Shown here: piece after piece, positions 25,091-37,460 of the stretch
Numbering within the stretch: position 1 is the stretch's first letter
How the letters are laid out: each line of letters starts with the position of its first letter
Assembly: GCA_037954325.1 (NCBI GenBank)
Contig: JBBMNZ010000009.1
Location: 12,122,501 to 12,186,500 of the forward strand
Reading direction: 5' to 3'
Length of the DNA stretch: 64,000 bases
Origin: Fistularia commersonii
Taxonomy: Eukaryota > Chordata > Actinopteri > Syngnathiformes > Fistulariidae
Position numbers and translations under genes: made by a program
Notes under the pieces: generated by a model
Told to the model about the DNA's origin: nothing
Seen by the model: the letters and a program-made list of their open reading frames with translations, nothing else
The model's database searches: none

Positions 25091-25600
25091 GACACCATTT
25101 CAGCAGACATGCTGTGAATTACCAAGGGAACAGTTATGACATTTCATTTTTATTGTGAAATACCCTGTGGATGACTGATATTTAAAAAAGAAAAGAAAGT
25201 TATGTAAATTCACAGAAACAAATATCCAGGTAAAGTATATTTGATCTTTAATGGTCAATTTTGGATGAGAAAAAAAAAAAACTAGGATAGGTATATTATG
25301 TTTTTTTTTTCCTCTTCATTTAATGACCTAATAAAGGAAATGAATTTTCATATTTGTAAGTGTTTCAATTTGAAAATTACACTCCGAAGAGAGGAAACTT
25401 GCAGCTTTCTCATTATGGCACATTTTCTCTAGTGGTGTATAAATTATTTTTCAATTGATATAAGATTACGTACATTTTATAGCTAATTTACACTTTTGTA
25501 AATGTTTGTAAAACAATTTACAGATATACTATAGACTGAGTAAAAATGTTCAAAATATTTAATTGGTAAAACATGTATGTTTCCTGAGCACAAAAGACAG

Positions 25601-25606
25601 AATAAA
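25601..25606 (+). terminator. ccdc74: ccdc74 poly(A) signal AATAAA
   Basis: AATAAA about 510 bp after the ccdc74 stop codon, the first canonical hexamer in a plausible AT-rich 3' UTR. An AATTAAA-like ATTAAA follows at 25613. Cleavage would fall near 25620-25640. Confidence 0.5.
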
Positions 25607-25799
25607 CTTGGATTAAATGAAAATATTGGGAGTTTTTTGTGTTTGTGCATTAGTTGTACATTTATAGTAAGCTGCAACAATTAAACTTTTAAAATTTAAA
25701 AAGTCCATGAAACTGTTTTAACATCTTCAAGTCTGCCTAAACCCTCAGTTCTCTGCGTTCATACCCTTTAAGTCAAAAGGTTCTTTATACTCCATATAT

Positions 25800-26130
25800 T
25801 AATTCATTTTCTATACCGCATATCCTGCACTTGGTCCTGGGGGTGCTTAAGCCTATCACAGCTCTCATTGGGTGAGATGCGGGAACACCCTGACCTAGTC
25901 GCAGGAGCTCACAGGACACACACAAGACAATTCATGTCTGGGCAATTTAGGTTCTCCAATTAACCCAGTGCACATTTTATGGACTGAGAGGAAACCCGAG
26001 AACCTGGAAGAAACCCACGCAGACACCAGGAGAACATGCAAATTCCACATAAAAAAGACCCTCTGTAGAACTCAAACCAGAGACCTCCCCATGAGGGGAG
26101 TGCTAACCACTGCCACTGGGCTGCCCCTAA
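25800..26130 (-). repeat. Common fish dispersed repeat, minus orientation
   Basis: Begins CTATACCGCATATCCTGCAC and includes AGAGGAAACCCGAGAACCTG, CCCACGCAGACACCAGGAG and AACATGCAAATTCCACA, the hallmark phrase of a very frequent fish repeat. The same family appears in the opposite orientation at 60005-60290 (GATTGACTGGCGACCGGTCC ... GGATAAAGGGTATAGATAAA). Confidence 0.65.
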
Positions 26131-26139
26131 TGTATATAT

Positions 26140-28110
26140 TTAGGGTTGTTTGTATTGTCCAGTTTGTTTCAGTGTGCCTTTGTGGGAATTGGCAGGCATC
26201 AGCCAGTAATACCCACTGGGTGCAAATCTATCAGCATTCAGATAGTGTCGCTGTCGTGAGAGCTCCTCCGACAGCTGCAGCCTCAAGGGGGATGGTGACT
26301 GAACCTGCAATAACCAGAGGAATGGAGGCTTTTTTTTTTCTTCCACATATATTAGAAGCAGTCCCACCAAAGGGGATAGCTTGTCTTGCTCTGCAACAGC
26401 TACCTCATGCAAGCTTGGTCCTTCTAAACATTCTCTGCTGAGGCTTCTTTGGGGGAAACTGCCACTTCATTTACATTCACTCTGTTATTCACAGCATGGT
26501 GTGATTTAGGCTTGGTAAGTTTGGAAGCTCCAAATGTGCATGTGATGGTTTGTGCCATATAATGCTTCTCATGGGACTGAATGAGGAGGGACAATTTTGG
26601 GGAGTTTGCTGGAATTCAACTGGGGGAACAGTGTAAAACTCTTTCACTAGTTCAATGAAATAGCTGACTAGAAAATATGGGGTTAATCCTGGGTAGGTTT
26701 GACATCTCAAAGAGACAAGAGGTAACAGAATAACAGGTTACCAAAAAATCCCATCTTTAGATTTTGATGTGCTGATTAAGCATTGCAACATGCACTGCTT
26801 TGACAGGGCTGTCTGCATTGCCAGGTCATCATCTGATAATAGAGTTATCAGTTATGACTGATGACTGACTTGCATTAGATAAGACTAGACTTACTGCAGT
26901 TTTGAGCCATGTGTTATCTTTGTTGAGATGCTTATAGATCTGGAATTTACCTTGGATTTTTTTTAGCATGATGCACACACTAATCTTTATTTCTGATCAC
27001 TAACATGTTGTGAGTATTTTCCACTGGAGGCTCTTAAATGTTTAAATACAAGCCATTTGGGGAAATGCTAGATATTTAAAACACTTTAAAGGAGGTTGTT
27101 TTTATATTTGTATAAATCCCACATTTGTTAAGTATCCTTTAAGTTGCCTAATTGTACTAACAGATTGATGACCAAGTCTCACATGCTGTAGTTGATGATG
27201 AATCTGACATAAAACTGCTTATTTCACTGAAGAAATTTAAATTTTGTTTAGGGCTTACTACGAATCCAATTCAGGGGTGGGCATATTTTGTAATCTCATA
27301 AATTTCTTAAAAAACATTTGTGAATGAACTTTAAGCAAGCAGAAAGGATGTGTGTGTCTCTGCACAGACATAGGGAAAATAATGCAATTTGTATTTTACC
27401 AGTTTATGGGATGTTGAGAATTTTGATAAAATAGCACAGAGTAAGAAATGCAACTTTTTACTCGACAAAAACCTTTTCCAGCATGGTAAAAAAATGCTCT
27501 GCTGTTTGAGTGACTGCAGGGATCTGTATGTTTATTTCCTCTATTCAGCACTGTTGTATTTAGATTACTGTGGCTAAACTCCAGCCTGATTTTTAGAAGT
27601 TCTTCATTGCGTTGTGTTCCTCTTCATTCCAGTAAGCCTCTTCTCTGTTTCCACTTGTGAATGTATAGGCTTTGTTTCCGATGCATCATCCTATTCCCCT
27701 TGCAAGTCATGATATGACTTTATTCGCAGAGGACTTTTTAAATTTTGATTTCAGCTCACTTCTTTTTGACTTTCATTTTGAGTTTTTATTTGTTCTTTTA
27801 CATTTCAATAATGCAAAGATGTCCCTGGAATCTGGAGAAAAATAAACCCCAAAGAAAATCTTTATGATTGTCACCAATAGTTCATAAAGTAGCTTGCAAT
27901 GTCCCCTGGATATTTCTTGAGTACACAGAAAAACTTAAGATCAGTCTGATTCACACTGTTTGCCGCTGTACTCCATAGGGAACCAACTCAAATGGGCTCA
28001 AATGGATGGGTCAAATGTTCTTTTTCACCTATTGCAAAACAAACACATAAGAGAGAGAGACAAAAATGAAAACCCGTGTGACCTGTGAAAATCTGTCGAT
28101 GCTTCGGTAA
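26140..28110. other. Intergenic DNA, no gene seen
   Basis: AT-rich, no conserved reading frame, no recognised repeat. The segment 28120-28290 (GAAGATGTTTCACCTCTCAG ... CTGAACTGAAGACC) resembles a common fish retroelement tail, weakly supported. Confidence 0.5.
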
Positions 28111-28589
28111 CAACAAATACATTGTATGTCTGTGAAGATCTTCAGTCATCCAGGTCATGGCCTTAACGTCGTCAGAGCTCATAGCTGTACCTAGACTTGC
28201 TTACTCTGCTTGAAGATGTTTCACCTCTCAGCTGGGTTTCCTAGAGTGCTGAACTGAAGACCTAAAGAAGCCTCGGGTGCCTCGGCAGTTATACGTTACA
28301 GAAGTGTAGCGATGCACTGACCAAGCCATGTATTTCATCCTTTGTTTTTTAATACGTAAATACAAGATTATGCATTCATTTTTTCTTTTAACCCAAAGAA
28401 GAGTCAGCTGCTCCACCACAACTGCACCAAACTCTTTGTGCTATACTCCATCATCACCAGTCAAACCAATACTTGACTTTTAATTCTCCCAGAATGACTG
28501 CAAGCACCTTGTCCTCACTTGAACTCATCTAGCGATTGACCACCAGTTACTCCTGTTGCAAAATTAACTGTGTACCTTAACTTGAACCA

Positions 28590-29128
28590 CTAAGTCTTCC
28601 TCTTTTCCTTTCGCCTGTTTCCTTTAGGGGTTGCCACAGCCAATCATGAGGGGCGTTGTGGCTCAAGAGGTCAGAGGTCAGTTTCTCGGAAACTGAGCAT
28701 TCCTGGTTCACATGCTCCTTTTAGGCTGACAAAGTGTTGACACTGAACCCCCAGAAGCTGCCAAGTGCTCATGGTTCATCCATGGTGGATTGAATGCAAT
28801 GGTCATTCGATTACCTCGGAGATCGATTTAAAATTAGAAAAAAAAAGCCTCCAAATTATCCTCTTCTCTCACACCAACTAACATCATTAATCACCCTTCT
28901 GGTCTTCCTCTAGACCAGGATACTTCCACTCAAATATTCACCACCCCCCCTCTGCACATGTCCAAACCATCTTAGTCTGACTTTGTCTCCAAAACATTTA
29001 ACATGTGCTGCCCCTCAGCTGAACTCATTCCTTAACCCATCCATCCTCCTCCCTCCCAAAAAAGAACCTCAACATCTCCGTCTCTGCTACTTCCAGCTCT
29101 GCACGGCACAGACTGCACACTTCCAGCA
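28590..29128 (-). mobile_element. LINE 3'-end copy interrupted by a SINE
   Basis: Two parts of one dispersed repeat, 28590-28647 (TTCCTTTAGGGGTTGCCACA) and 28846-29128 (CTCTTCTCTCACACCAACTA ... CATCTCCGTCTCTGCTACTT), read continuously as in the uninterrupted copy at 56990-57310. The intervening 28648-28845 is the SINE-like unit with an A-rich tail. The family looks like the 3' end of a fish LINE; a sense copy is at 41484-41735. Confidence 0.65.
28648..28845 (+). repeat. SINE-like insertion inside a LINE copy
   Basis: Begins near GGGGCGTTGTGGCTCAAGAG, has GCATTCCTGGTTCACATGC and ends in an A run (GAAAAAAAAA near 28838-28846). It interrupts the dispersed LINE repeat and shares ordered blocks with 23895-24140. 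Confidence 0.6.
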
Positions 29129-29129
29129 T

Positions 29130-30363
29130 CCAGCTATGCTAGCACGGCCGTGGACATCCGTGGCACAATTAAAAATCCACGCGTTTTCTCCCTTGCTCTC
29201 TCATTTCCGCTGGATTCGCGTGGACTCAGGCGTGCATTCTCTGCTTCCACTCGAGGAGTGTATTCGGGGTGGGGGGTTGACACCGGCAAGCGTGGCGACC
29301 TTCCCGCAAATTCCGTGGATCCGAGTCCGACCGGTCATGATGACGTCACCGCCCCGCGTTTGACACCTTGCACACGCGCCCGCCCGCCCGCCCCTCCCCC
29401 TCCGCAGGCGTCGGTTACGTGCGTGTATAGAACGCGGGACCTGCCCTCCCGTCGCCATTTTTTTTTCAGTCTCCTTGCACTTTTCGCGTCCCGGGTGCAA
29501 GGAAAGAGGGAGGGAGGGGGGCGGGAGAGAGAGAGAGAGAGACAGAGGCTAAAATCGGCGGCGGCGGTGGCGGTGACGAGTATCGATTATATAAGGGATC
29601 CCCGCGCGAGCCACCGGGGAGGGGGGTGGCAGCGCGCGCGCGCCACGGAATTAACGGACGAGGCCCTGTGATGCGCGCGAGCCGCCGCCGCCGAGTCTTT
29701 CCTCCGCTGAAGACGTGTTGCCGGCCGCCATTTTTCTTACCGCGCCGCCTCAGCAGCGCTCCGATTCGGGAACCGGGGACGAATTAACCACCCGGCCTTC
29801 AACCGGCAACCTCCCCCCTCTCTCGCTCTCTCTCCCTCTCTCTTTCTCCCTCTCTCTCTCTCAGGCATGAGGATTTACCGGACGTAAAAAAAAAAAGCGG
29901 ACACCGACCGGCAGAGCTACACGATAAGAGGGGGGGAGCTTTTGTGTTTTCTCGGAAGGCGCCACGAAAAGGGGAAGCGTCACCGATCGTTTGTCTCTTT
30001 GGCCTCCTTCGATGTTTATCTGCCATTCTTCTTTTTTTTTTCTTCTCTCCCTCCTCCCCATTTTTGACCGACCAGTCTCTCCGTCGCGGTTCTCCGGGAC
30101 CAACAACATGATCCGGAATTGGATTAAAGCCGCCGCCTGCCTCTGACCACGCCAGCTTTTGATTTATCTTTTTTTTTTTTTAATCGGAGGACTCGGAGAC
30201 CGCAGTGCCGGTGCAGAGATTGCCCGACAGCTTCGGGGTGGGGGGGCGACGAATGCCTTGCCCTGCATCTTCAAAATCCGCCGATCTACAGTGACTGGCC
30301 AGATCCAACGATTCCAACTTGTTTTTCTTAAACTGGTTTGTAATAACTTATTTTTGAACAGAC
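29130..30363 (+). promoter_or_regulatory. crkl: crkl CpG-rich promoter and 5' UTR
   Basis: A sharp change to GC- and CpG-rich DNA directly after the LINE copy. It contains a perfect palindromic CRE, TGACGTCA (29341-29348), stacked GC boxes in CGCCCGCCCGCCCGCCCC (about 29378-29395), GA repeats (about 29525-29545) and a TATATAAG at 29588-29595. The 5' UTR probably starts near 29400-29650 and runs into the ATG at 30364; long CT and T tracts occur at 29815-29865 and 30166-30181. AACAG directly before ATG (30357-30361) could also be a splice acceptor for a noncoding first exon. Confidence 0.6.
29341..29348. promoter_or_regulatory. crkl: Perfect CRE palindrome
   Basis: TGACGTCA, the full consensus for CREB/ATF binding, in the GC-rich crkl promoter about 1 kb before the start codon. 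Binding is inferred from the motif only. Confidence 0.55.
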
Positions 30364-30674
30364 ATGTCAAATGCTCGGTTTGATTCATCCGATCGGGCCG
30401 CTTGGTATTTCGGACCCGTGTCACGACAGGAGGCACAGAACCGGCTACAAGGACAGAGACACGGCATGTTTCTCGTTCGAGACTCTTCGACTTGCCCGGG
30501 CGACTACGTGCTGTCTGTGTCCGAAAACTCCAAAGTGTCTCACTATATCATCAACTCCTTGCCCAGCAAAAGGTTCAAGATAGGCGATCAAGAATTCGAG
30601 CACCTCCCCGCCCTCTTGGAGTTCTATAAAATCCACTACCTTGACACGACCACGCTGATAGAGCCAGCTCCCAG
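30364..30674 (+). CDS. crkl: crkl exon 1, SH2 domain
   Basis: Encodes residues 1-104. The FLVRDSSTCPGDYVLSVSEN segment holds the phosphotyrosine-binding arginine (Arg39), and HYIINSLPSKRFKIGDQEF and FYKIHYLDTTTLIEPAP complete the SH2 fold. Donor CCAG|GTAGGA, phase 2. Confidence 0.95.
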
Positions 30675-33600
30675 GTAGGACTGTCACCAGGGGGCCTCTC
30701 TGGTCAAGATGTACGTGGTGATGTGATACTGACGCTGCTGGAGCCTCTTATCCTCCAGTGCAAAGTTGTAATCTCTCTCTCTCATCGACTAAACTGGGTT
30801 GTCTTTTTTTATCACAGCTAGCCTACTTTTCGATGAGATCTCAAGTCATGATAAGAAGCATCCACTTTGCCACATTTGCACACGCCATCGCTGCATATCC
30901 AGTTTACTCAATCGTTTACTTGTTTATGTTTTTTCGGGCTGGTGTTCCAGGAACTCCGGCTTGAAATAACCATATCGCCAGGCAACATTCTGGTGAAGGC
31001 TTTTTTTAAAAAGCACCTTTATTTAGCTTACGACAGTACGACGACTAGAGAGATTGGGCCTTTTAATCAGTTTTAATGTTGATTCTCCAGTGTCTTCAAA
31101 GTGTTTTGACTTTTCGATCTTTGGCAGAACTGACGAAGTACCCTTTTAAAATGTACAACTCATAAATGGATCATTCGATATGGATTTAAGCTTACAGAAC
31201 CAAATTCAAGAGATTTCAGATGTGAAACTAATCCCAGTGTGCTAAGTCATCGTTTTACCACAGTTGTTATATTTCTCTCTTTTGCCTCAAAATGATCCCT
31301 GAAGGTACCCAAGCACAGTGAGCGTCCCCATCCAGCCCATCGGCGGTCCAGAGGACAACCTGGAGTATGTGCGGACGCTATATGACTTCACTGGCAGCGA
31401 TGCAGAGGACCTTCCCTTCAAGAAGGGAGAGATCCTTATCATTCTCGAGAAGCCAGAGGAGCAATGGTGGAGTGCCAAGAGCAAAGAGGGCCGCGTTGGT
31501 ATGATCCCCGTGCCCTATGTGGAGAAATTGGTACGACCTTCGCCCCATCCGGGCCAACCGACCCACGGATCTCGCAACTCCAACAGTTATGGGATCCCCG
31601 AGCCCTCCCATGCCCTCGTCCACGCCTATGCTCAACCGCAGACACCTTCGCCATTGCCCCCGGGCACACCTGGGGCAGTTATGAACCCTCTACCATCCAT
31701 GCAAAACGGACCTGTCATGGCAAAAGCCATCCAGAAACGCGTACCATGTGCTTACGACAAAACAGCCCTGGCTCTAGAGGTATTTTTTTTATTACCTTTC
31801 CCTTTTATTTTCTGATGTCTCTCCAGACATTTTTGCGCCAACTTCTCCCCTTTACCCTCTTCCTTTTTGCTCTTCTAGAACATTGCATTAGTTTTTGTAT
31901 CAAGCGTGTGACACACTGCCATCCTTTTTGTTTGAGTTTGGCTAAATGCTGCTTCTCGTGTTTATACTTTTGATTGGAATTCCAGATATTTGACTTCAAT
32001 CTAGCCTACTGGATATCCTCGAGCAATAACCACTTGTCGCCCCGGAGGGCGGCATTATACCACACACTGATTGCTGAGTGAAAATCCGTGTTACACACCC
32101 TTTATTCTTGGAATTATGAACCCAGATTGTAAAACGCTCTGTAGCAGCTGGAAATTGGAGATGGGCAGGGAGCCTGAAAGAAGTGTTGTGACCTGATTTC
32201 TAATCCCAGTCAAGTGGAGCCCCACTTCTGTCTGTTGTGTACTTTACTTCGGTGCAGGGTCAGTAACTTGGGGAGACAGTCGTCCGCTAAATAGGTGACA
32301 GGGCTTTTGCATTTCACAGCACTTGGACTTTTCCTTGGAGGGCACAGCAGATATTCATAAACCTCTTTGATTGAAAACATTATTTAAAGTATTCTATCTA
32401 TTGCCTTTTTTTAAATTGAGTGTCGGCAGTTAACAAAGTTAGGAGCTCTGACCTGCCGGGTGGCCCTCACTAATGTTATAATTGCGTATTTAGTTTTTTT
32501 TTTTTTTTTCCACAGAAGTATCTGGAACGACCATTGGTGGCTCGGTAGAATTCAGTCAATGTTGCCCGCTGATTGTTTTTGCTCTTATATTTTGTGATGC
32601 GGTTCTTTGCTGTGTAGAAACAAGATAACTGCAGAGCCCTGCTTAATATGAGCTACACGTCATGCTTTATTTCCACAAAGCCTGTTTCGTCTTCTTTTTT
32701 TTATTTAACATTGCCCCCCATTTATAACCCTAGTCAATTTTGAATTTAACATGAGAGGCAGAACAAAGGGTAAATAGCCCATCCTCACTGCCATCTATTG
32801 ATGCTGTTGTGTTTCAAAATTTAACCAGTTTAGCTTTAACTTGTGCTCATGTGAAGTGCATTTGAGTGCCTTACTTTGTGAAGCATGCACGGATTTCCCG
32901 GAGGGTTCTCAAAGAATCAGTTCACAAACCTGAAGCTGGTTAACTGGCGACCAAATCGCCCACAGGTGTTAATGAGAGCATGCATTTATCTATAAGTGCC
33001 CCTGTGATTGTCAGGTGAATGGTCGGGGGTGCCAGCCGATGTCAGCTGACTCCAGTAGCACTGAAACCCTGTGTGTGGGGCATGTGAAATAGAGAATGAA
33101 TGAAGAAATTCATTTCAGCCTATCTCTTAGGTTCCTGGAATGTATTGTAGTGCACATTACAGCACCATCCCGGCTAGCGAGCAAGTCCACTGAGATGCAA
33201 GGAAGTTAGTAAACATGCCAGTATTTTACTCTGCAATTAGGATGGTCATAATGTGATGTAATCATTAAGTTAAGTAAACATAAATGATAAATACCTGAGA
33301 CCCATTGAAGTACTGGGAGTTTTCCGGTTATGGGTTTCAGTCCCCAGTCCTGTTCTTATTTAGGCCCATGTCAACATGTGCATTTATGATGTTCTAAGAA
33401 TGATTAAAAATGCATGTAATTATTGTTTTTTTGATTTGCGATCACATAATCCTGTTTTTCTGCCTGATAAAGTGCTTGACCAAGTTGTTGGCTTTACTTG
33501 GCGGCAGTTGGTCCGAAATATCCACATTTGTTCTCAAAATGTATTGTTGTTGGCTATTAGCAGCTGACTAATGTATGAAAAATGTTTACTGCTCTTTAAT

Positions 33601-36600
33601 ATTTATCTTTTTTCATAGTCATAAGATTTTAAATCCACGCTTTCTATTCAAAATTCGTTTGATCATCTTTATACAAAAGGAATAATCAGTAACACCCAGT
33701 TAACAAGGCCAAAAAACTCTAAAAATAAATTTAGTCCAATGATGCCAATAGGGTTTTGAACTCCTGAGTGTCACAGTTAGTGTGGAAATTAGAAATGTCA
33801 TGACCTTTTTTTGGGGTGCAATCTCTTGCTTTATTTTCTCTGTAAGCTTGGAAATGTTCTGGCTCATTCTGCTATGTGTGCTTTCTCAGTAACTTGCTGT
33901 AGGAGCCTTGCTAATAGTCAGTATTAGTTTAATGCGACAATTTTTTGTCCCAAAAGTGAAGCCACTCTTTGTTCACTGCTTCGTGGGCTATCCCAATATT
34001 TATTGTTGGGCTATGTTTGTATTATGGAAGTTTATGGTAGAGATTGGTATCTTAATCATTATCTGGTGTAAGGTGATTATGTCAGTCGAGTTGGTATAAA
34101 AAGCGTCAGCTAAAATTGTATTCCTGGATGTAACCAGATGAATTTTGTTTCTATTTCATTTTGATGATTCAGTTGCAAGATGGTGTCCGGGATTGTAGGG
34201 ACACAAAAAACAATGGCAGTAATTAGGATTCCCAGCAGAAAGCCAGGAGAAACCTGACATTACAGGCAGCAGAAAGGAAGGAAATATAAAGTATAGCATC
34301 TTTGATTAGAAGCTCCAAAATATTCTATACCTTCTCCTGTTTTTTTTTTTTTCGGCAGTGAAAACAGGCAACAATACTAACTATTGCTGAAAGAAATTGA
34401 TAGTCATCTAATTTAACTGCAAGGATTTTATTTGACAGATGGCATATATTGATGTTTTTGATCATCCCATTTCCACTGACACTTGATGTCCCTGATAGAT
34501 TGTTTTCATTCCAAAATTGCATCGAAGCTTTTGCTGCAAATCATCTCAAGGATTGCGACTCTTTAATTGTAAAACCGGTGTTCCCTTCTCATTCTCTTCA
34601 ATCGCGCCCTTGATGATGGAAGAATTCTTTCCTCTAATCCTGATATAACATATGGCTCAACCAGATTGGGGTCGAATTGAGTTTTTCAATCTGTCACTCG
34701 TCTGAGTGACAGCTCTCCACTCCGCTTTAGTCATCTGTTTTTAGTGCAATTTCGGGGACAAAGTGGGCTGACAGATGTTTTTCTTTAACAAGCCAATAGC
34801 TCCATAGTATAGTGTTCACCTTTACTTTTCCAATTATGGCTTTTTTCTGACATGGGAATTTGTGAATATCAGAGTGACAGACTGCAGATTTAAAAGCTAG
34901 AATGGTGCATTATCATGATTGTGCTCATAGAGGTATAAGTAGGAGAGGATGCATGCCTCTCCAGACAGAATTGTGCTCTACCTGTGTCATAACTGCTTTT
35001 TGATTTGGCACCAGAGACGTTGACTCAGACCTTTTCTTGTTGGTTTGTCATGACTTAGCTTGCTTTTGATACCTGGGTACAATCTAATGACATTACATAA
35101 AACTGTTAATGAAAATTTGGGGGGCAAGCTGCTTAAGAGACCAGTTTCTCCCCCGTTAACAAACCCCCGAATCATTCATTTTAGAATTTTTTTTGGATAC
35201 AAAACACTGAACCCAGTTCTTACTTATTTGTTGCTATACATAATCAGAATAACAATAAGTATCTCTATTTGCTAGTTTTTCCACATTTCCCAGATCAGTG
35301 CAGCTTGGTTTGCCTGGTTGGCATGATGTGCAGTACAATGGGTGCCTTTCAACCCAGAGGCTGCATTTGGAATCACCACCTAGCTTACTGCCAATTTCAT
35401 GCTCAATAATCATTGGAAGTGTGTTCTCGGTGCTTTACTGAATGCAATAGGGATAACTCTGGAGAGATGGCTGCACAGCTGAGCTCATAGCAAATAGGGA
35501 GCAGTGCAACCTAATTAACTTAATCGGCTATAATATGGTGTTGAATTTAATGGTCTACCTTCCTCTTTGTGCATGAATATAGATGTTGCTAGGTTTTAGG
35601 AACTTGGCTTGGTCCTTTTAAAAGTTTCATTTCACACAAATTGTAGACAGATCATCAAATGTCAATCTGAATTTTTTTTTTTTAAAAAGGAACTTAATAA
35701 AAAAAAAAGTTATCCATGTCTCTCTCACTACACTTGATGATGCAACACACACTTCAAATGTCATTCAACTGAGGGACCCTGCAGTCCTTATTTCAGAAAC
35801 CCGTGTTCTTACTTAACTGTAACTGAAGTAAACTCTGGTTGTGTGTTTTAGTGAGTGGTTCTTTCACTGGGTGATGCCTCTGTGTTTTTTTTTTTTTGAT
35901 TTGATGTCAGAAATGATATGAATTTATACCCAACTGATGCATTCCATCTGTGATGCCTTTCACAGCCATCTTTATCTGAATTGACCTTTGCCATTTTTTT
36001 AAATACAGCGTCAAATCACAATACAGTTTTCTCTTGGCATTTTACATGTAGATCAGGTCTGTAACACGGTCTTTTCAGAAACCCAACATTCCCCGGTGAG
36101 TAAGCATTTATGTAACAATGGTGAGGGAAAAACTACTGGGCAAAATGGGTCAGAAACCTTGGACAGATCTGAGCTCAATGTGGGCGGCCTTCTGCCTCGA
36201 CCGCTTGGTGGAGAAAGAGAGACCGAGAGAAAAGTACAGAGCAATAGGATGGAAGCGAAGGTGTTGTCGTGACGAGGGGTGTGAAGGTTGCGAGAGGACA
36301 GGCACAAATGATCACAATTATTATAACAGTAACACTAACAGTTACATGCTTGCGGTTAGTTTGCTACTGCTGTCACTATTTAGACGTTGGCATTTTGTGA
36401 AATGTAGCTAGTTCTGTCAGTTTCAGAACATCTATGGAGTAAAGACAACAGCTGACATTGTGTTGGTTCTAACTTTTCAAGAGCAGCCAAATGGAAAATC
36501 CGCAGAGATGCCCAGAGTGAATATAGGGATTTCTGCACACTGCGAATTCCAACTTACTTCTGATAAAGAATATTTGGTGCTTAAATGATTTTAAAATCCC

Positions 36601-37460
36601 CTTGCTTTTCATTCTAGTCACTTTCAGGGTAACTTTCCAAGTTATTGAAAGCTCATTTCAGCACCATGGCCGACGCCTGTACTACGCTTTGCGATTTTTT
36701 TGCCACTGCAACACTCAGCTCAGTCTTAGGGATGGTAGTTTTTGAATCCTAAGATGGCTTTAGAAACTCTAATCACGTAGAGGCAGCAGCTGCACCTGTC
36801 GTGGTAAACTTCTGAATATAAAGTGGGACATTATGTGCTCTGCTATGGTCTCAGAGGTGACCGGGACAGACAAGCAGCAGGGTCCCCCGGTGTGTATGGC
36901 TTGGACTTCATGAAACTTGGATTTCCTGTGAATGTGACAGAGAGCTTGTGTGCTTTCTGCCCTATGCTCAAGTTGTCGTTTTTGTACTTTATTTAAAATA
37001 ACGTTGTCATGAAGAGGTGTTTTTTTTTTCTTTTAAGATAGATTTTTGAGGGGTCCTTGAATGAATAATTTCTGTTACTTAAACATCACTATTTGCACAG
37101 GTAAGGTTGAAATATAAAGACTAAATTATTGTGTCTGAACATTAAGATTGTAATTTGGTGTCTATGCTGAATAATAAATGGCCGATATTCCAACTTTAAG
37201 CAGTCTAAATGTGGGCTTGACTCCCCACATTATGATTTAAAGTCTTGTAGTTGCAGTTTTTATTGAAGACTTTTCAACATCGATTTCTTCCTGTAACACT
37301 GATTCCTCTCTCCTCTTTTCCTCAGGTTGGTGACATTGTGAAGGTTACGCGTATGAACATCAGCGGTCAGTGGGAGGGTGAGGTGAATGGACGAAGGGGC
37401 CACTTCCCATTCACCCATGTCAAAATCATAGATCCCCAGAATCCGGAGGAGAGTGACTGA
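30364..37460 (+). CDS. crkl: crkl, SH2-SH3-SH3 signalling adaptor (3 exons, complete)
   Basis: CRKL links phosphotyrosine proteins (paxillin, CAS, GAB, BCR-ABL) to guanine-nucleotide exchange factors such as C3G and DOCK at the plasma membrane and focal adhesions. Coding exons 30364-30674, 31305-31779 and 37326-37460 give 306 residues; human CRKL has 303. It is CRKL, not CRK: the start MSNARFDSSDRAAWYFGPVS and the absence of the proline-rich insert within the SH2 domain are CRKL traits. SH2 lies at about residues 14-102 with FLVRDS at 36-41; the first SH3 at about 124-180 (ALYDF-type TLYDFTGSDAEDL, WW at 158-159); the Abl-type site YAQP at Tyr212; the second SH3 at about 238-298, split between exons 2 and 3. 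The final exon ends DPQNPEESD. The frame is intact throughout and the coding structure is the 3-exon one of mammals. Confidence 0.97.
31305..31779 (+). CDS. crkl: crkl exon 2, SH3N and linker
   Basis: Encodes the first SH3 domain (EYVRTLYDFTGSDAEDLPFK to GMIPVPYVEKL), which binds proline-rich C3G/DOCK motifs, the linker with NSYGIPEP and YAQPQTPSPLP, and the start of the second SH3 (QKRVPCAYDKTALALE). Acceptor TGAAG, donor GAG|GTATTT. Confidence 0.95.
31780..37325 (+). other. crkl: crkl intron 2
   Basis: A 5.5-kb intron. It holds a decayed dispersed-repeat copy at about 32945-33110 and several poly-T runs (for example near 32493 and 34340). Intron 1 (30675-31304) has nothing notable. No nested gene is seen. 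Confidence 0.6.
32945..33110 (+). repeat. Dispersed fish repeat, decayed copy
   Basis: ACTGGCGACCAAATCGCCCA then GCCAGCCGATGTCAGCTGAC and GAGAATGAATGAA follow the order of the family 'gactggcgaccagtccagggtg ... cagctgggataggctccagc ... gaatgaatgaa'. Same family as 25800-26130 and 60005-60290. Confidence 0.55.

Noticed and set aside
29150..29671. 173-codon open frame in the crkl 5' region
   Set aside because: Composition is that of a CpG island with GA repeats (Arg-Glu runs); no domain and no homology recognised.
31464..31973. 169-codon open frame in crkl exon 2
   Set aside because: Alternate frame of the SH3-coding exon; crkl frame explains the sequence.
30364..37460. Assignment to crk rather than crkl
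   Set aside because: N terminus, lack of the SH2 proline-rich insert, and the PQNPEE end are CRKL-type.
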